Below are positions 1 to 6,810 of a DNA stretch of 8,966 bases, in pieces. The notes under the pieces were generated by a model. It was given only the letters and a program-made list of their open reading frames with translations, had not been told where the DNA came from and searched no databases. Source of the stretch: Clostridiaceae bacterium (GTDB taxonomy: Bacteria; Bacillota_A; Clostridia; Clostridiales; Clostridiaceae). How positions within the stretch are numbered: the first letter of the stretch is position 1; every line of letters begins with the position of its first letter. A program made the position numbers and the translations under genes. The stretch covers positions 1 to 8,966 of the forward strand of contig JAQSXU010000130.1 in NCBI GenBank assembly GCA_029256485.1, given 5' to 3'.

Positions 1-111
1 CTCATTGAAGATATAGGAACTTCTTTCTATAAAGAAAATTATTTAAATCCTATAGGCCGAAAACTGGATATATCAGAAATTGAAAGAATAGCTTATGCAA
101 GAATACTTTAA
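1..111 (+). CDS. C-terminal fragment of an unidentified protein
   Basis: The window opens inside a plus-strand reading frame that runs 36 codons to a TAA stop at 109-111. The visible C-terminus ends in LDISEIERIAYARIL. A strong hairpin terminator begins six bases after the stop, which supports this being the true end of a gene rather than a chance open frame. The fragment is charged and soluble-looking, with no membrane segment, and is too short for me to assign a family. The start and main domains lie upstream of the window. The next gene is convergent, so this one is not part of the LRR-gene unit. Confidence 0.7.
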   Translation, partial: LIEDIGTSFYKENYLNPIGRKLDISEIERIAYARIL

Positions 112-116
112 TGGTT

Positions 117-150
117 AAAAATGGCTTACCTCAATGTGTAAGCCATTTTT
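117..150. terminator. Bidirectional intrinsic terminator
   Basis: A perfect 13-bp stem pairs 117-129 with 138-150 around an 8-base loop at 130-137. The core is ATGGCTTAC/GTAAGCCAT flanked by A's on the left and T's on the right, so both strands read as a hairpin followed by U's. It lies between the plus-strand gene ending at 111 and the minus-strand gene ending at 200, and probably terminates both. Confidence 0.85.
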
Positions 151-199
151 ATGAATATTTATCCTTATTTAGTCTAACATAACCTAATATTTTGATTTT

Positions 200-1189
200 T
201 TAGTTTAATGTAAAATCTTTGCCTTGTATGTTATTATAATATGCACTTGTTGGTGAGTAGTCTGTAATGTCATTGCCCCCTAAATATAATTCAAGCATCT
301 TGGTTGTTCCACTCAATACATCTATATTACTTATTTTATTATTTACAACACTTAATGACAGCAGACCCGTAAGTCCCTTCAAGGAATCAATATTACTGAT
401 TTGATTATTATCTAAAGTTAAGTCAGTTAAATCAACCATGTCCTTTAATGCATCTATATTGCTGATCTTATTAAATGATAAATCTAACTTAGTCAGTTTA
501 GTAAGTCCTTTTAAGGCATCTATATTACTAATTTGGTTGTCTCTTAAATATAAGCTGGTTAAGTTAGTTAAATTTTCTATTCCAGACAAGTCACTTATAT
601 TTTTTCTATTCGGAAATAATTCAGTGATTTTATTCACATCACCCTTTAGAATATTCCCCGTTGGCTTGTTAATAGCATCCCTTACAGCGCTTTCTAAATT
701 TTTATCTGTAAAAGTAACAACTGTACTAAGGTCTACATCAGTTTTTGCTTTTTGTGGTTTCCCATCCCATACACCATTAGTATCTACATAATATCCATCA
801 GGTGTGGTTGTGGAAAATGCCATTGATCCGCTGGACTGCAGATAATAATTTCCTATCCACTTATTAGCTGCCATTGATCCATCTGGATTTAAATAGTACC
901 AAAATCCACCAACTTTTTTCCAGCCTATAGCCATATCACCACTTGGATTTAAATAGTACCAATAGTTTCCTGACTGTTTCCACCCCGTGTCCATATTACC
1001 AAACACATCAAAATGATACCACAGTCCTCCAATTAGCTTCCATCCTCTTGCAGCTGTACCATCTGCCTGAGTATATTTCCATTTGCCGCTGGTTTGTGTC
1101 CATCCGCTGCTGGCAAATACAGTGCTGCTGAATACCATAACAGCCAATAATGAACCTGCAATTATACCTTTTAAATGATTCTTTTTCAT
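200..1189 (-). CDS. Secreted cell-wall-binding-repeat / leucine-rich-repeat protein (short paralog, 5 LRRs)
   Basis: This 329-residue protein is predicted to be exported and held non-covalently on the cell wall, displaying a ligand-binding LRR domain. A signal peptide covers residues 1-26 (Lys-rich start, hydrophobic core, VFA/SS cleavage site). Residues 29-145 carry choline-binding-type repeats of about 20 residues (GW..xxGxWYYLNxxGxMA), ending in a DGYYVDTNGVWDG unit. A linker and helical cap follow (about 146-197). Five 22-residue internalin-like LRRs (consensus ISNIDALKGLTxLxxLxLxxN) span 198-307, and residues 308-329 form a terminal cap. There is no LPXTG motif. The ATG is preceded by AGGGGG at 1199-1204 with 9-nt spacing. 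It lies 50 bp after the longer paralog with no visible terminator or promoter between, so it is probably co-transcribed. The ligand is unknown; adhesion is only one possibility. Confidence 0.93.
   Translation of the reverse strand: MKKNHLKGIIAGSLLAVMVFSSTVFASSGWTQTSGKWKYTQADGTAARGWKLIGGLWYHFDVFGNMDTGWKQSGNYWYYLNPSGDMAIGWKKVGGFWYYLNPDGSMAANKWIGNYYLQSSGSMAFSTTTPDGYYVDTNGVWDGKPQKAKTDVDLSTVVTFTDKNLESAVRDAINKPTGNILKGDVNKITELFPNRKNISDLSGIENLTNLTSLYLRDNQISNIDALKGLTKLTKLDLSFNKISNIDALKDMVDLTDLTLDNNQISNIDSLKGLTGLLSLSVVNNKISNIDVLSGTTKMLELYLGGNDITDYSPTSAYYNNIQGKDFTLN
269..598 (-). repeat. Five tandem 66-bp LRR units in the short paralog
   Basis: The array encodes residues 198-307 as five exact-length 22-residue units, each beginning with I-(S/T)-(N/D). 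The units are degenerate at the DNA level but share blocks such as GCATCTATATTACT and AGTCCTTTTAAGGCATC (plus-strand reading). Unit 1 (ISDLSGIENLTNLT) is distinct and matches unit 1 of the neighbouring paralog. Confidence 0.9.
755..1105 (-). repeat. Cell-wall-binding repeat array (short paralog)
   Basis: This stretch encodes residues 29-145, a succession of roughly 20-residue aromatic/Gly repeats (GWTQTSGKW, GWKLIGGLWYHF, GWKQSGNYWYYL, GWKKVGGFWYYL, KWIGNYYL). They are characteristic of choline-binding-type modules that bind cell-wall polymers. The same region of the upstream gene differs at only a few positions. Confidence 0.88.
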
Positions 1190-1239
1190 AAGTTTATACC
1201 CCCTAAGTTTTTTAAAATTTATGTTATAAAATGGCTTTA

Positions 1240-2565
1240 TTAATTAAATATCAAGGTAAAATCTTTATATTTCAGATTATTATAGTATGGAATTATTGGT
1301 GAATAATCCGTAATTTTATTATCAGTTAAGTCTAAGATGTTCAGTTTATTCATTCCTTTTAATGCATCTATATTGGTTATATAATTATAACTTATGTCCA
1401 AGCTAGTTAAATTAGTAAGTCCCCTTAATGCATCTATGTTGCTTATTGCATTGCCATCTAAATATAAGTTAGTTAAATTAGTTAGTCCTTGTATTGCATC
1501 TATATTACTAATTATATTATTGTCTAAACCCAAATACTCTAAATTAATAAGTCCCAGTAGAGGGTTTATATTACTTATTTCATTGTTACGTAAATCTAAA
1601 GCAGTTAAATTAGTAAGCCCCTGTATTGGTGCTATATCATAGATTTGATTATTACCTAAACCTAAACCAATTAAATTAGTTAGTCCCTGTATGGCATCTA
1701 TATTGCTAATTTCATTTTGAAATATTTCTAATTCAGTTAAATTAGTAAGACCCTTTAATGGATCAATATCACTTATATAATTATCTTGTAATTCTAAAAG
1801 ATTTAATTTAGTAAGTCCTCTTACAGCATCTATATTAGTTATGTTATTACCATGTAATAAAAGAGTATTTAAATTAGTAAGTCCTTTTAAGGGATCTATA
1901 TTGCTGATTTCATTGTTGCCCAAATTTAAATCAGTTAAGTTAGTGAGATTTTCTATACCAGAAATATCACTTATATTTTTATCTTCACCTTTTAATTCAG
2001 TTATTTTTTCCACATCACTTTTTAAAATATTTCCAGTTGGTTTATTAATGGTATTTCTAATCAATAGTTCTAAATTTTTATCTGGAAATGTTACAATGGA
2101 ACCGCTTACTGTTCCGCTGCCTGCAGCCTTTGGCTTTCCATCCCATACCCCATTGGCGTCAACATGATATCCATCAGGTGTGTTTGTGGAAACTGCCATG
2201 GCTCCGCTGGACTGCAGATAATAATTTCCTACCCACTTATTAGCTGCCATTGCTCCGTTTGGATTTAAATAGTACCAAAATCCGCTTACTTTTTTCCAGC
2301 CTATAGCCATATCACCATTTGCATTCAAATAGTACCAATAATTTCCTGATTGTTTCCACCCCGTTTCCATATTACCAAAAGCATCAAAGTGATACCACAG
2401 GCCTCCAATTAGCTTCCAGCCCTTTGCAGCAGTGCCATCTGCCTGTGTATATGTCCATTTTCCGCTGGTTTGTGTCCAGGTACTGCTGGCAAAGACAGTG
2501 CTGCTAAATACCACAGCAGCCAATAGTGAACCTGCAATTATTTCTTTTAAATGATTCTTTTTCAT
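1240..2565 (-). CDS. Secreted cell-wall-binding-repeat / leucine-rich-repeat protein (long paralog, 10 LRRs)
   Basis: This 441-residue protein has the same architecture as its downstream neighbour: signal peptide 1-26, choline-binding-type repeats 29-145, a short Gly/Ser linker, an LRR cap at about 157-197, ten 22-residue internalin-like LRRs at 198-417, and a terminal cap at 418-441 (ITDYSP...KDFTLIFN). I counted 126 of 145 identical residues against the neighbour over 1-145. The Asn at the end of each LRR (LxxN) and the GLTNLT segment are strongly conserved. There is no LPXTG or C-terminal membrane segment, so attachment is presumably through the wall-binding repeats. The ATG has AGGGGG 9 nt upstream. 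It is the first gene of a probable two-gene unit. The LRR domain suggests protein or glycan binding on the cell surface, with an unknown target. Confidence 0.94.
   Translation of the reverse strand: MKKNHLKEIIAGSLLAAVVFSSTVFASSTWTQTSGKWTYTQADGTAAKGWKLIGGLWYHFDAFGNMETGWKQSGNYWYYLNANGDMAIGWKKVSGFWYYLNPNGAMAANKWVGNYYLQSSGAMAVSTNTPDGYHVDANGVWDGKPKAAGSGTVSGSIVTFPDKNLELLIRNTINKPTGNILKSDVEKITELKGEDKNISDISGIENLTNLTDLNLGNNEISNIDPLKGLTNLNTLLLHGNNITNIDAVRGLTKLNLLELQDNYISDIDPLKGLTNLTELEIFQNEISNIDAIQGLTNLIGLGLGNNQIYDIAPIQGLTNLTALDLRNNEISNINPLLGLINLEYLGLDNNIISNIDAIQGLTNLTNLYLDGNAISNIDALRGLTNLTSLDISYNYITNIDALKGMNKLNILDLTDNKITDYSPIIPYYNNLKYKDFTLIFN
1315..1974 (-). repeat. Ten tandem 66-bp LRR units in the long paralog
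   Basis: Residues 198-417 form ten units of exactly 22 residues with no length variation. Plus-strand text shows the recurring block TTAGTTAAATTAGTAAG roughly every 66 bp. Several adjacent units are very similar in protein sequence (AIQGLTNL, ALRGLTNL and PLKGLTNL variants), consistent with growth by unequal recombination. Confidence 0.92.
2131..2481 (-). repeat. Cell-wall-binding repeat array (long paralog)
   Basis: This stretch encodes residues 29-145 as choline-binding-type repeats (GWKLIGGLWYHF, GWKQSGNYWYYL, GWKKVSGFWYYL, KWVGNYYL, then DGYHVDANGVWDG). It is collinear and ungapped against the equivalent region of the downstream paralog. Confidence 0.88.
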
Positions 2566-2602
2566 AAGTTTATACCCCCTAAGTTTTACACATTACTAAA
2601 CT

Positions 2603-2630
2603 TTATCGTGTAAAATATATACAATCTTTA
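2603..2630 (-). promoter_or_regulatory. Candidate SigD/FliA-type promoter for the LRR gene pair
   Basis: On the minus strand, TAAAGATT (from 2630) is followed by CACGATAA (2610-2603), with 16 nt between TAAA and CACGATAA. The known SigD consensus is TAAA-N15-GCCGATAT, so the CGATA core and the -35 match, but two -10 bases and the spacing by one are off. No convincing SigA pair is visible in the same gap. It would place the transcript start about 30 nt upstream of the long paralog's ATG. This is pattern-based inference only. Confidence 0.35.
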
Positions 2631-2683
2631 GAAAAATTTTCCTACATATTTCAACAAATTTCCCCTACTTCCTTAAATTACAT

Positions 2684-2712
2684 AAAAAAATAAGCCTCAA
2701 AGGGCTTATTTT
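2684..2712 (-). terminator. Intrinsic terminator after the AEC permease gene
   Basis: AAAATAAGCC (2687-2696) pairs with GGCTTATTTT (2703-2712), giving a 10-bp stem with a 6-base loop. Read on the minus strand the stem is followed by a run of seven T's (2690-2684). It begins about 25 nt past the permease stop at 2738 and separates that unit from the LRR genes. Confidence 0.85.
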
Positions 2713-2737
2713 AATTTCATATATTATATTATATTTT

Positions 2738-3700
2738 TTAAACAGGAAATATAATTCTTGCTATGTATATGGCTGATGTAAGTGTAATGGCACTAAATAA
2801 GGTTGATATCATTACCTCCTGGGAGGCAAAATCAGGATTGTTATCACATTCAGCGGCAATCAATGCGGTATTTACAGCTGTAGGCACTGAATAGGATATA
2901 AACACTGTCTGTGCTGTAACGCCATAAAAGCCGAATATATGTATTAATATGAAAGCCAGCACAGGTCCTATAAGTAGACGTGTAAAGGCAGCTATGTTTA
3001 CATTAACATCCTTAAAACTAAATTTGGTTTTTGAAAGCTGAACTCCCAATGTTATTAATGCCATGGAAATAAGTCCCCCTTTTATGTATTCAATAGCTGT
3101 CCATAGTGGCGTTCCAGTGATATCAACATTTAGATATTTAATTATAAGTGCAGCAGGCACTGCATATATGGATGGCATAGTAAAAATTTTATGTATAGAA
3201 TCCCTGATGGTCATTTTAGCTCTTCCTGCATTGTAAAATCCAACTGTGTTTATTGTTACATTCATAAATACCAAAACCATAATCTGAACTGCAACAGCAT
3301 CATTTAAATATGGTGTTTTGCCATTTATAACAAAGGGTGCACTGCTGAAAATAAGTGTTATAAGAGGTACCCCGATGTTTCCTGAATTATTGAACATAAT
3401 AGTATTTTTAAAGGCATTGGTCTGGCCTAAATCGTAATTTCTGATTTTTGCAATAACTCTGGCAAGTAAATCATTGACTATTAAATAAGCTATACAATAA
3501 AATAAAATTTTCAGCATATTTAATGATAAATCAGTGGTATAAAGATTAAAAAATATAAACCCAGGTACAAATATGTAAAAATTCAATTTGCCAAGGGTAG
3601 ATACATCTAAATCAAATTTTTTGCTTACTATAAATCCTAGTCCAATTAAAATAAAGATTGGTATGATGTTATTTTCCAGTATGAATAAAAAAATTCCCAT
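2738..3700 (-). CDS. AEC (auxin efflux carrier) family permease
   Basis: This 320-residue integral membrane protein has about ten hydrophobic segments through its length and the usual size for bacterial AEC transporters, which include malate/malonate-type carriers. The family hallmark is visible as FNNSGNIGVPL at 103-113, the Asn/Gly/Pro-rich crossover of the first half. A related SVPTAVNT element at 271-278 lies in the second half. The start is supported by GGGGGAG at 3709-3715, 8 nt before the ATG. The gene begins 29 bp after the stop of the metallophosphoesterase gene and ends at a strong terminator, so the two form an operon. AEC carriers move organic anions or related small molecules. 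The substrate here cannot be told from sequence, and auxin itself is unlikely in a Clostridium. Confidence 0.9.
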   Translation of the reverse strand: MGIFLFILENNIIPIFILIGLGFIVSKKFDLDVSTLGKLNFYIFVPGFIFFNLYTTDLSLNMLKILFYCIAYLIVNDLLARVIAKIRNYDLGQTNAFKNTIMFNNSGNIGVPLITLIFSSAPFVINGKTPYLNDAVAVQIMVLVFMNVTINTVGFYNAGRAKMTIRDSIHKIFTMPSIYAVPAALIIKYLNVDITGTPLWTAIEYIKGGLISMALITLGVQLSKTKFSFKDVNVNIAAFTRLLIGPVLAFILIHIFGFYGVTAQTVFISYSVPTAVNTALIAAECDNNPDFASQEVMISTLFSAITLTSAIYIARIIFPV

Positions 3701-3729
3701 TTCTTTTGCTCCCCCAAATTATTCAATAT

Positions 3730-4578
3730 TTACTTTTCAAACCAAAGTTGTTCTGCTTTGTCCCAGATACAATCCGGTACTAATTCCAAATTATTAAATC
3801 CGCTGTTTTCAGCCAGCTTATAGGCATACTTAATAAAATCCAGTGTGATATTTTTACCCTGTTTTATGCTTTCAAGGGTTAATCTGGACCAGGCCCTGGA
3901 TTTTTGTAATATTCCGCTTTCATTAAATGTATTCTCCAGCTCATTTAGATTATACTGTACCTGATGTTGGGAAACTGTCCATTTGTTATGTTCCCAAGTT
4001 AAAACCGCATACTCGGCAAATTTATTTTTATTAAAAGGAACTCCAACAGACCCTGGGTTTACTATGAACTTATTATATGATATTTTACTCCACGCCTGAT
4101 GGGTATGTCCACAAATTAGTACAGATTCTTCTATTCCTTTAAGAGTCTTTTCTAACCTTTCAGGATGCTTGTGAGGAAAAAGTTCTTCATTAATGTGAAA
4201 TGGAGAACCATGTACTACTCTTATATCATCCATTTCAGGAAAAGATATATTTACCTGCTCAGATAATTCATCTATGTATTTTATATTTTGTTCATTTAAA
4301 ACATTATGTGTCCACAGCACCGCTGCCATTTGTTTATGATTATTCCATTCATTATGCATACCTTTATGGTACTCTATAACATATTGTTCTCTATTGCCTT
4401 TTATAACATATGCATTTAGGTTTTTAATTTTTTCCAGTACCTCATTGGGCTGAGGACAGTCCACAATGTGGTCGCCGGCAATTATGTACTTATCAACGCC
4501 CATCCTGTTAATATCCTTCAACACTGCATTAAGTGCAGTTAAATTCCCATGTATATCTGATAATACAGCAAGCTTCAT
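3730..4578 (-). CDS. Calcineurin-like metallophosphoesterase (YfcE/MJ0936-like)
   Basis: This 282-residue protein is a cytosolic phosphoesterase of the calcineurin-like superfamily. The dinuclear-metal motifs are in order: SDIHGN (D8, H10), AGDHIVD (D36), GNRE (N62), VVHGSP (H123), GHTH (H158, H160), then NPGSVGVP. The usual GNH(D/E) motif reads GNRE, so the His that normally acts as proton donor is Arg. Some family members vary here (GNCD in YfcE), so this may tune rather than abolish activity. The C-terminal third (about 200-282) is beyond the core fold and mostly helical-looking. The ATG at 4578 follows a GGCGGTG-like site. It is the first gene of a unit with the AEC permease. The substrate is unknown; phosphodiesters are typical for relatives. 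Confidence 0.9.
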   Translation of the reverse strand: MKLAVLSDIHGNLTALNAVLKDINRMGVDKYIIAGDHIVDCPQPNEVLEKIKNLNAYVIKGNREQYVIEYHKGMHNEWNNHKQMAAVLWTHNVLNEQNIKYIDELSEQVNISFPEMDDIRVVHGSPFHINEELFPHKHPERLEKTLKGIEESVLICGHTHQAWSKISYNKFIVNPGSVGVPFNKNKFAEYAVLTWEHNKWTVSQHQVQYNLNELENTFNESGILQKSRAWSRLTLESIKQGKNITLDFIKYAYKLAENSGFNNLELVPDCIWDKAEQLWFEK

Positions 4579-4602
4579 TATTTCACCGCCTATTCCTAAT
4601 AA

Positions 4603-4613
4603 ATTATATCATA
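4603..4613 (-). promoter_or_regulatory. Extended -10 SigA promoter for the phosphoesterase-permease unit
   Basis: On the minus strand the sequence reads TATGATATAAT, a perfect TRTGnTATAAT extended -10 element, with only a poor -35 upstream, as is common for extended -10 promoters. The predicted transcript start is near 4596, giving a short leader of about 18 nt before the ATG at 4578. Confidence 0.65.
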
Positions 4614-4630
4614 TTATTGCCAAATACATT

Positions 4631-4660
4631 TTGAAAATTATATGATGTTTTGTTCATAAT
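4631..4660 (+). promoter_or_regulatory. SigA promoter for the 68-residue protein gene
   Basis: TTGAAA (4631-4636) and CATAAT (4655-4660) each match five of six consensus bases, with an 18-nt spacer. The start site would fall near 4667, about 33 nt before the ATG at 4700. It lies back to back with the phosphoesterase promoter. Confidence 0.5.
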
Positions 4661-4699
4661 TTAAAATCCCTTGTAAATACTAAATATGGAGGTGATTTT

Positions 4700-4906
4700 A
4701 TGAAAAAGAAAGAATCTAATAAAAATGATAAAATACTTACTTCCGAGCCAACTACAGGTTCCACAGCAACATCAGCTTCCTCTAACATAACTATTGAATC
4801 AGCAGATTCACTAAATGATAATGCTTCATTATTTCCTAATTCAAGCGGGGAAAAGAAATGGGCTTCTAAAACTTCCCCCACTGTGGATCATGACGATGCC
4901 AGATAA
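4700..4906 (+). CDS. Small Ser/Thr/Asn-rich protein of unknown function
   Basis: This is a 68-residue protein I do not recognise. It starts with a Lys-rich segment (MKKKESNKNDK), continues with a low-complexity Ser/Thr/Asn/Ala middle (about 12-48), and ends in a more ordered-looking charged tail containing KKWASKTSPTVDHDDAR. There is no signal peptide, membrane segment or cysteine. It is probably intrinsically disordered. The evidence that it is real is a near-perfect Shine-Dalgarno site GGAGGTGA (4688-4695) correctly spaced before the ATG, a plausible SigA promoter, and a hairpin just after the stop. It is transcribed alone, divergent from the metallophosphoesterase and convergent with the propeller gene. 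The antisense frame over it lacks any ribosome-binding site. Confidence 0.7.
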   Translation: MKKKESNKNDKILTSEPTTGSTATSASSNITIESADSLNDNASLFPNSSGEKKWASKTSPTVDHDDAR

Positions 4907-4916
4907 AATAAAATAA

Positions 4917-4937
4917 TGGAAGCCATAACGGCTTCCA
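4917..4937. terminator. Hairpin terminator between convergent genes
   Basis: TGGAAGCC (4917-4924) pairs perfectly with GGCTTCCA (4930-4937) around a 5-base loop. The minus-strand reading is followed by ATTATTTTATTTT, making it a good terminator for the propeller gene ending at 4947. The plus-strand tail is less T-rich, so termination of the 68-residue gene is plausible but weaker. Confidence 0.75.
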
Positions 4938-4946
4938 CTTCATTGT

Positions 4947-6242
4947 TTACTGTATTACTTTCTCAGGTCCCTGTGAGGAGCCGTCAATTTTTATCTTAAA
5001 CTGGGTATTTTGAGAATCAGATTTTAAATAATAGATATAATTATCAATTATGCTTATATTATCAATTCCACCATCTGAAGTAAGCTTTTTTCTTTCCGAT
5101 CCATCAGTTTTAGTTTTATAGATATTTCTATTATCCCTCATATTAATATAATATACCCAGCCGTTTTGAACTGCCATGCCCATTGTAACTGGTTCATAAC
5201 CTATGAGTTGGAAGCCGGTTCCATCGGTTTTTACCTTATAAATTATGTCATTATCACTACCATTGGTATAGTAAATCCATCCATTTTCCACATTTATAAA
5301 ACCCGGCATGCCATGATCTAATTTACTCATGGCTGTTCCATCGGTTTTTATTTTATTCATATCATGCCCAAGCATACTATAGTAGATCCAATCTCCATCA
5401 ACTATTATACTAGTGCCTTGGGTATTGTTAAGCTCTATACTTTTACCTCCGTCTATTCTCATTTTACTTAATTTAAAATTTTCCCCTGAATAATACATCC
5501 ACTGTCCAACTACATATAAAGAACTATCGCCTCTGATATCACTGGATAACTGTTTCAGCCCTGTTCCATTATCTCTGATTTTATATATATTGCTTCCGTC
5601 TTTTCCCGGAGAGGTGAAGTACACCCAGCCATTTATGGCATTTATATTTTTGCATTGCAAATTAGATATTTTTTTAATACCGCTGCCATCCGTCTTCATT
5701 TTGTAAAGTGAATTATTGTCACTGCTGTTTGAAAAGTATATCCAGTCACCTTCCTTAGCAAACAAGCCACCATTAGCAGCATTAGCCGAAGAGGTGCCTA
5801 TTTGGGAAATGGGCTGCAGTGTTACTGAATATTCCTTTGATTTATCGCCCTTTTTATTATTTTTCACTGTACTTACCTTGTAATAATATGCATCTCCTGG
5901 AGTTAAGCCTGAATCTTTAAAATTAGGCTTAGCTGTATTTCCTGCATATACATAATTATCATTACTGATTTCCGAGCGGTAAACTGCATAGGAATCCGCG
6001 TCTTTAACTTCCTTCCAGCTTAAATCTGCCTCATAATTATTTACAGCCTTTACAGTTAATTCTGATGGCGGAGGCAGGGGCTTTGTTTTTTCTAAAGCAG
6101 CGGCTTTAATTCCTTCATTATGGCTTTTGTAGCCTGAATAACTATATTTGAAGTCCGTAATATATCCTGTAATAATTAAGGCTGCTGCCAGTAATATAAA
6201 TAAAAGTGTAAATTTCAAAACTTTATTAGGTACTTTTTTCAT
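4947..6242 (-). CDS. Membrane-anchored fibronectin-III / DUF5050-like beta-propeller protein
   Basis: This 431-residue protein is probably extracytoplasmic. A single hydrophobic segment at about 9-28 follows a basic start (MKKVPNKVLK) with no lipobox, so it is likely a membrane anchor. A proline-rich stretch (KPLPPPS, 54-60) leads into a fibronectin type III domain at about 58-143 (LTVKAV, ADLSWKEV, SYAVYRS, YYYKVSTV). Seven repeats of 35-42 residues follow (about 160-425), each with a (D/G/Q)WxYY/F-type strand near 167, 206, 248, 285, 322, 362 and 402, mostly followed by IYKxKTDGTG. This matches DUF5050-type repeats, and seven units suggest a seven-bladed propeller. The ATG has AGGGGGA nearby. 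It is the last gene of a three-gene operon, 18 bp after the protease. The ligand is unknown, and no catalytic residues are evident. Confidence 0.88.
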   Translation of the reverse strand: MKKVPNKVLKFTLLFILLAAALIITGYITDFKYSYSGYKSHNEGIKAAALEKTKPLPPPSELTVKAVNNYEADLSWKEVKDADSYAVYRSEISNDNYVYAGNTAKPNFKDSGLTPGDAYYYKVSTVKNNKKGDKSKEYSVTLQPISQIGTSSANAANGGLFAKEGDWIYFSNSSDNNSLYKMKTDGSGIKKISNLQCKNINAINGWVYFTSPGKDGSNIYKIRDNGTGLKQLSSDIRGDSSLYVVGQWMYYSGENFKLSKMRIDGGKSIELNNTQGTSIIVDGDWIYYSMLGHDMNKIKTDGTAMSKLDHGMPGFINVENGWIYYTNGSDNDIIYKVKTDGTGFQLIGYEPVTMGMAVQNGWVYYINMRDNRNIYKTKTDGSERKKLTSDGGIDNISIIDNYIYYLKSDSQNTQFKIKIDGSSQGPEKVIQ

Positions 6243-6260
6243 ATTAATTCCCCCTATACG

Positions 6261-6803
6261 CTATGCTAAAATATGAATTATTAAATTAGGAATAAACGCA
6301 GCTACAGCCAGTCCATAGAAAAAATCCAGCCATGCTACTGAACCTACGGCACCTATATATATAAGTCCTACTATAGGTACTGTAAATATCTTTGTCTTAA
6401 GAGGCGTATCCTTTTTCATAATTGAATCCCACATGCTTCTGGCATCTCCAGTGCTTGGAAAGGAATGCATTGCAATGGAAACGCCAATCCAAATTATAAA
6501 ATAATCCAATATACTGTTCTCATTAAATCTAACTCCAAAATTAAGTATTGGAACAGCCGCAGGAAGCGCAATTAATGCGCCTAAAATGGTATTTACAAAG
6601 AAAGGTCCTATGCCTATTAATAAATGCTGATAAGAGTTTTTTGGGTGTTCATGGACAACATATCCAGCCGGATTGCCAAATCTAAAGTAACATACATCAA
6701 TAACAGCTACCCTGCATATTCTGCAAAATAATTGATGTGCCATCTCATGAACTATTACCCCCGGAAAAGTTATTATGGATATTAAAAAACCTGGTATAAA
6801 CAT
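6261..6803 (-). CDS. Small membrane metalloprotease, M50/site-2-protease-like (HExxH)
   Basis: This is a 180-residue polytopic membrane protein with several hydrophobic segments. HEMAH at 19-23, at the end of the first segment, is the HExxH zinc motif. GIGPFFVN (64-71) resembles the GPxxN motif of site-2 proteases. PSTGDARSMW (116-125) supplies D120 as a plausible third zinc ligand, so an intramembrane zinc protease is likely, although the protein is shorter than typical M50 members. I prefer the ATG at 6803, because AAGGTGA (6817-6811) lies 7 nt upstream. A GTG at 6815 would add four residues but overlaps that site. It sits between the TPR gene and the propeller gene in one operon. The substrate is unknown; its operon partners are candidates by location only. 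It could also be a catalytically divergent relative. Confidence 0.85.
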   Translation of the reverse strand: MFIPGFLISIITFPGVIVHEMAHQLFCRICRVAVIDVCYFRFGNPAGYVVHEHPKNSYQHLLIGIGPFFVNTILGALIALPAAVPILNFGVRFNENSILDYFIIWIGVSIAMHSFPSTGDARSMWDSIMKKDTPLKTKIFTVPIVGLIYIGAVGSVAWLDFFYGLAVAAFIPNLIIHILA

Positions 6804-6810
6804 GATTTTA

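Noticed and set aside
438..791. Plus-strand 117-codon open frame opposite the short LRR paralog
   Set aside because: It is a repeat-derived antisense shadow of the same kind as in the longer paralog, with no start signals.
1315..1974. Regular about 66-bp DNA repeats that might suggest a CRISPR array
   Set aside because: The periodicity is in frame with 22-residue LRR units, the units are degenerate throughout, and there are no unique spacers between identical repeats.
1394..2167. Plus-strand open frames of 82 and 108 codons opposite the LRR and wall-binding region
   Set aside because: They are antisense to a clear repeat protein, echo its 66-bp periodicity (repeated KLVSP/ILLI motifs) and lack ribosome-binding sites.
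2648..2661. Spo0A-box-like TGTTGAA on the minus strand upstream of the LRR genes
   Set aside because: It differs from TGTCGAA at a central base, and such matches are common in AT-rich clostridial DNA.
4654..4881. Minus-strand 75-codon open frame overlapping the 68-residue protein gene
   Set aside because: It starts with GTG without a Shine-Dalgarno site, whereas the opposite-strand gene has GGAGGTGA and its own promoter and hairpin.
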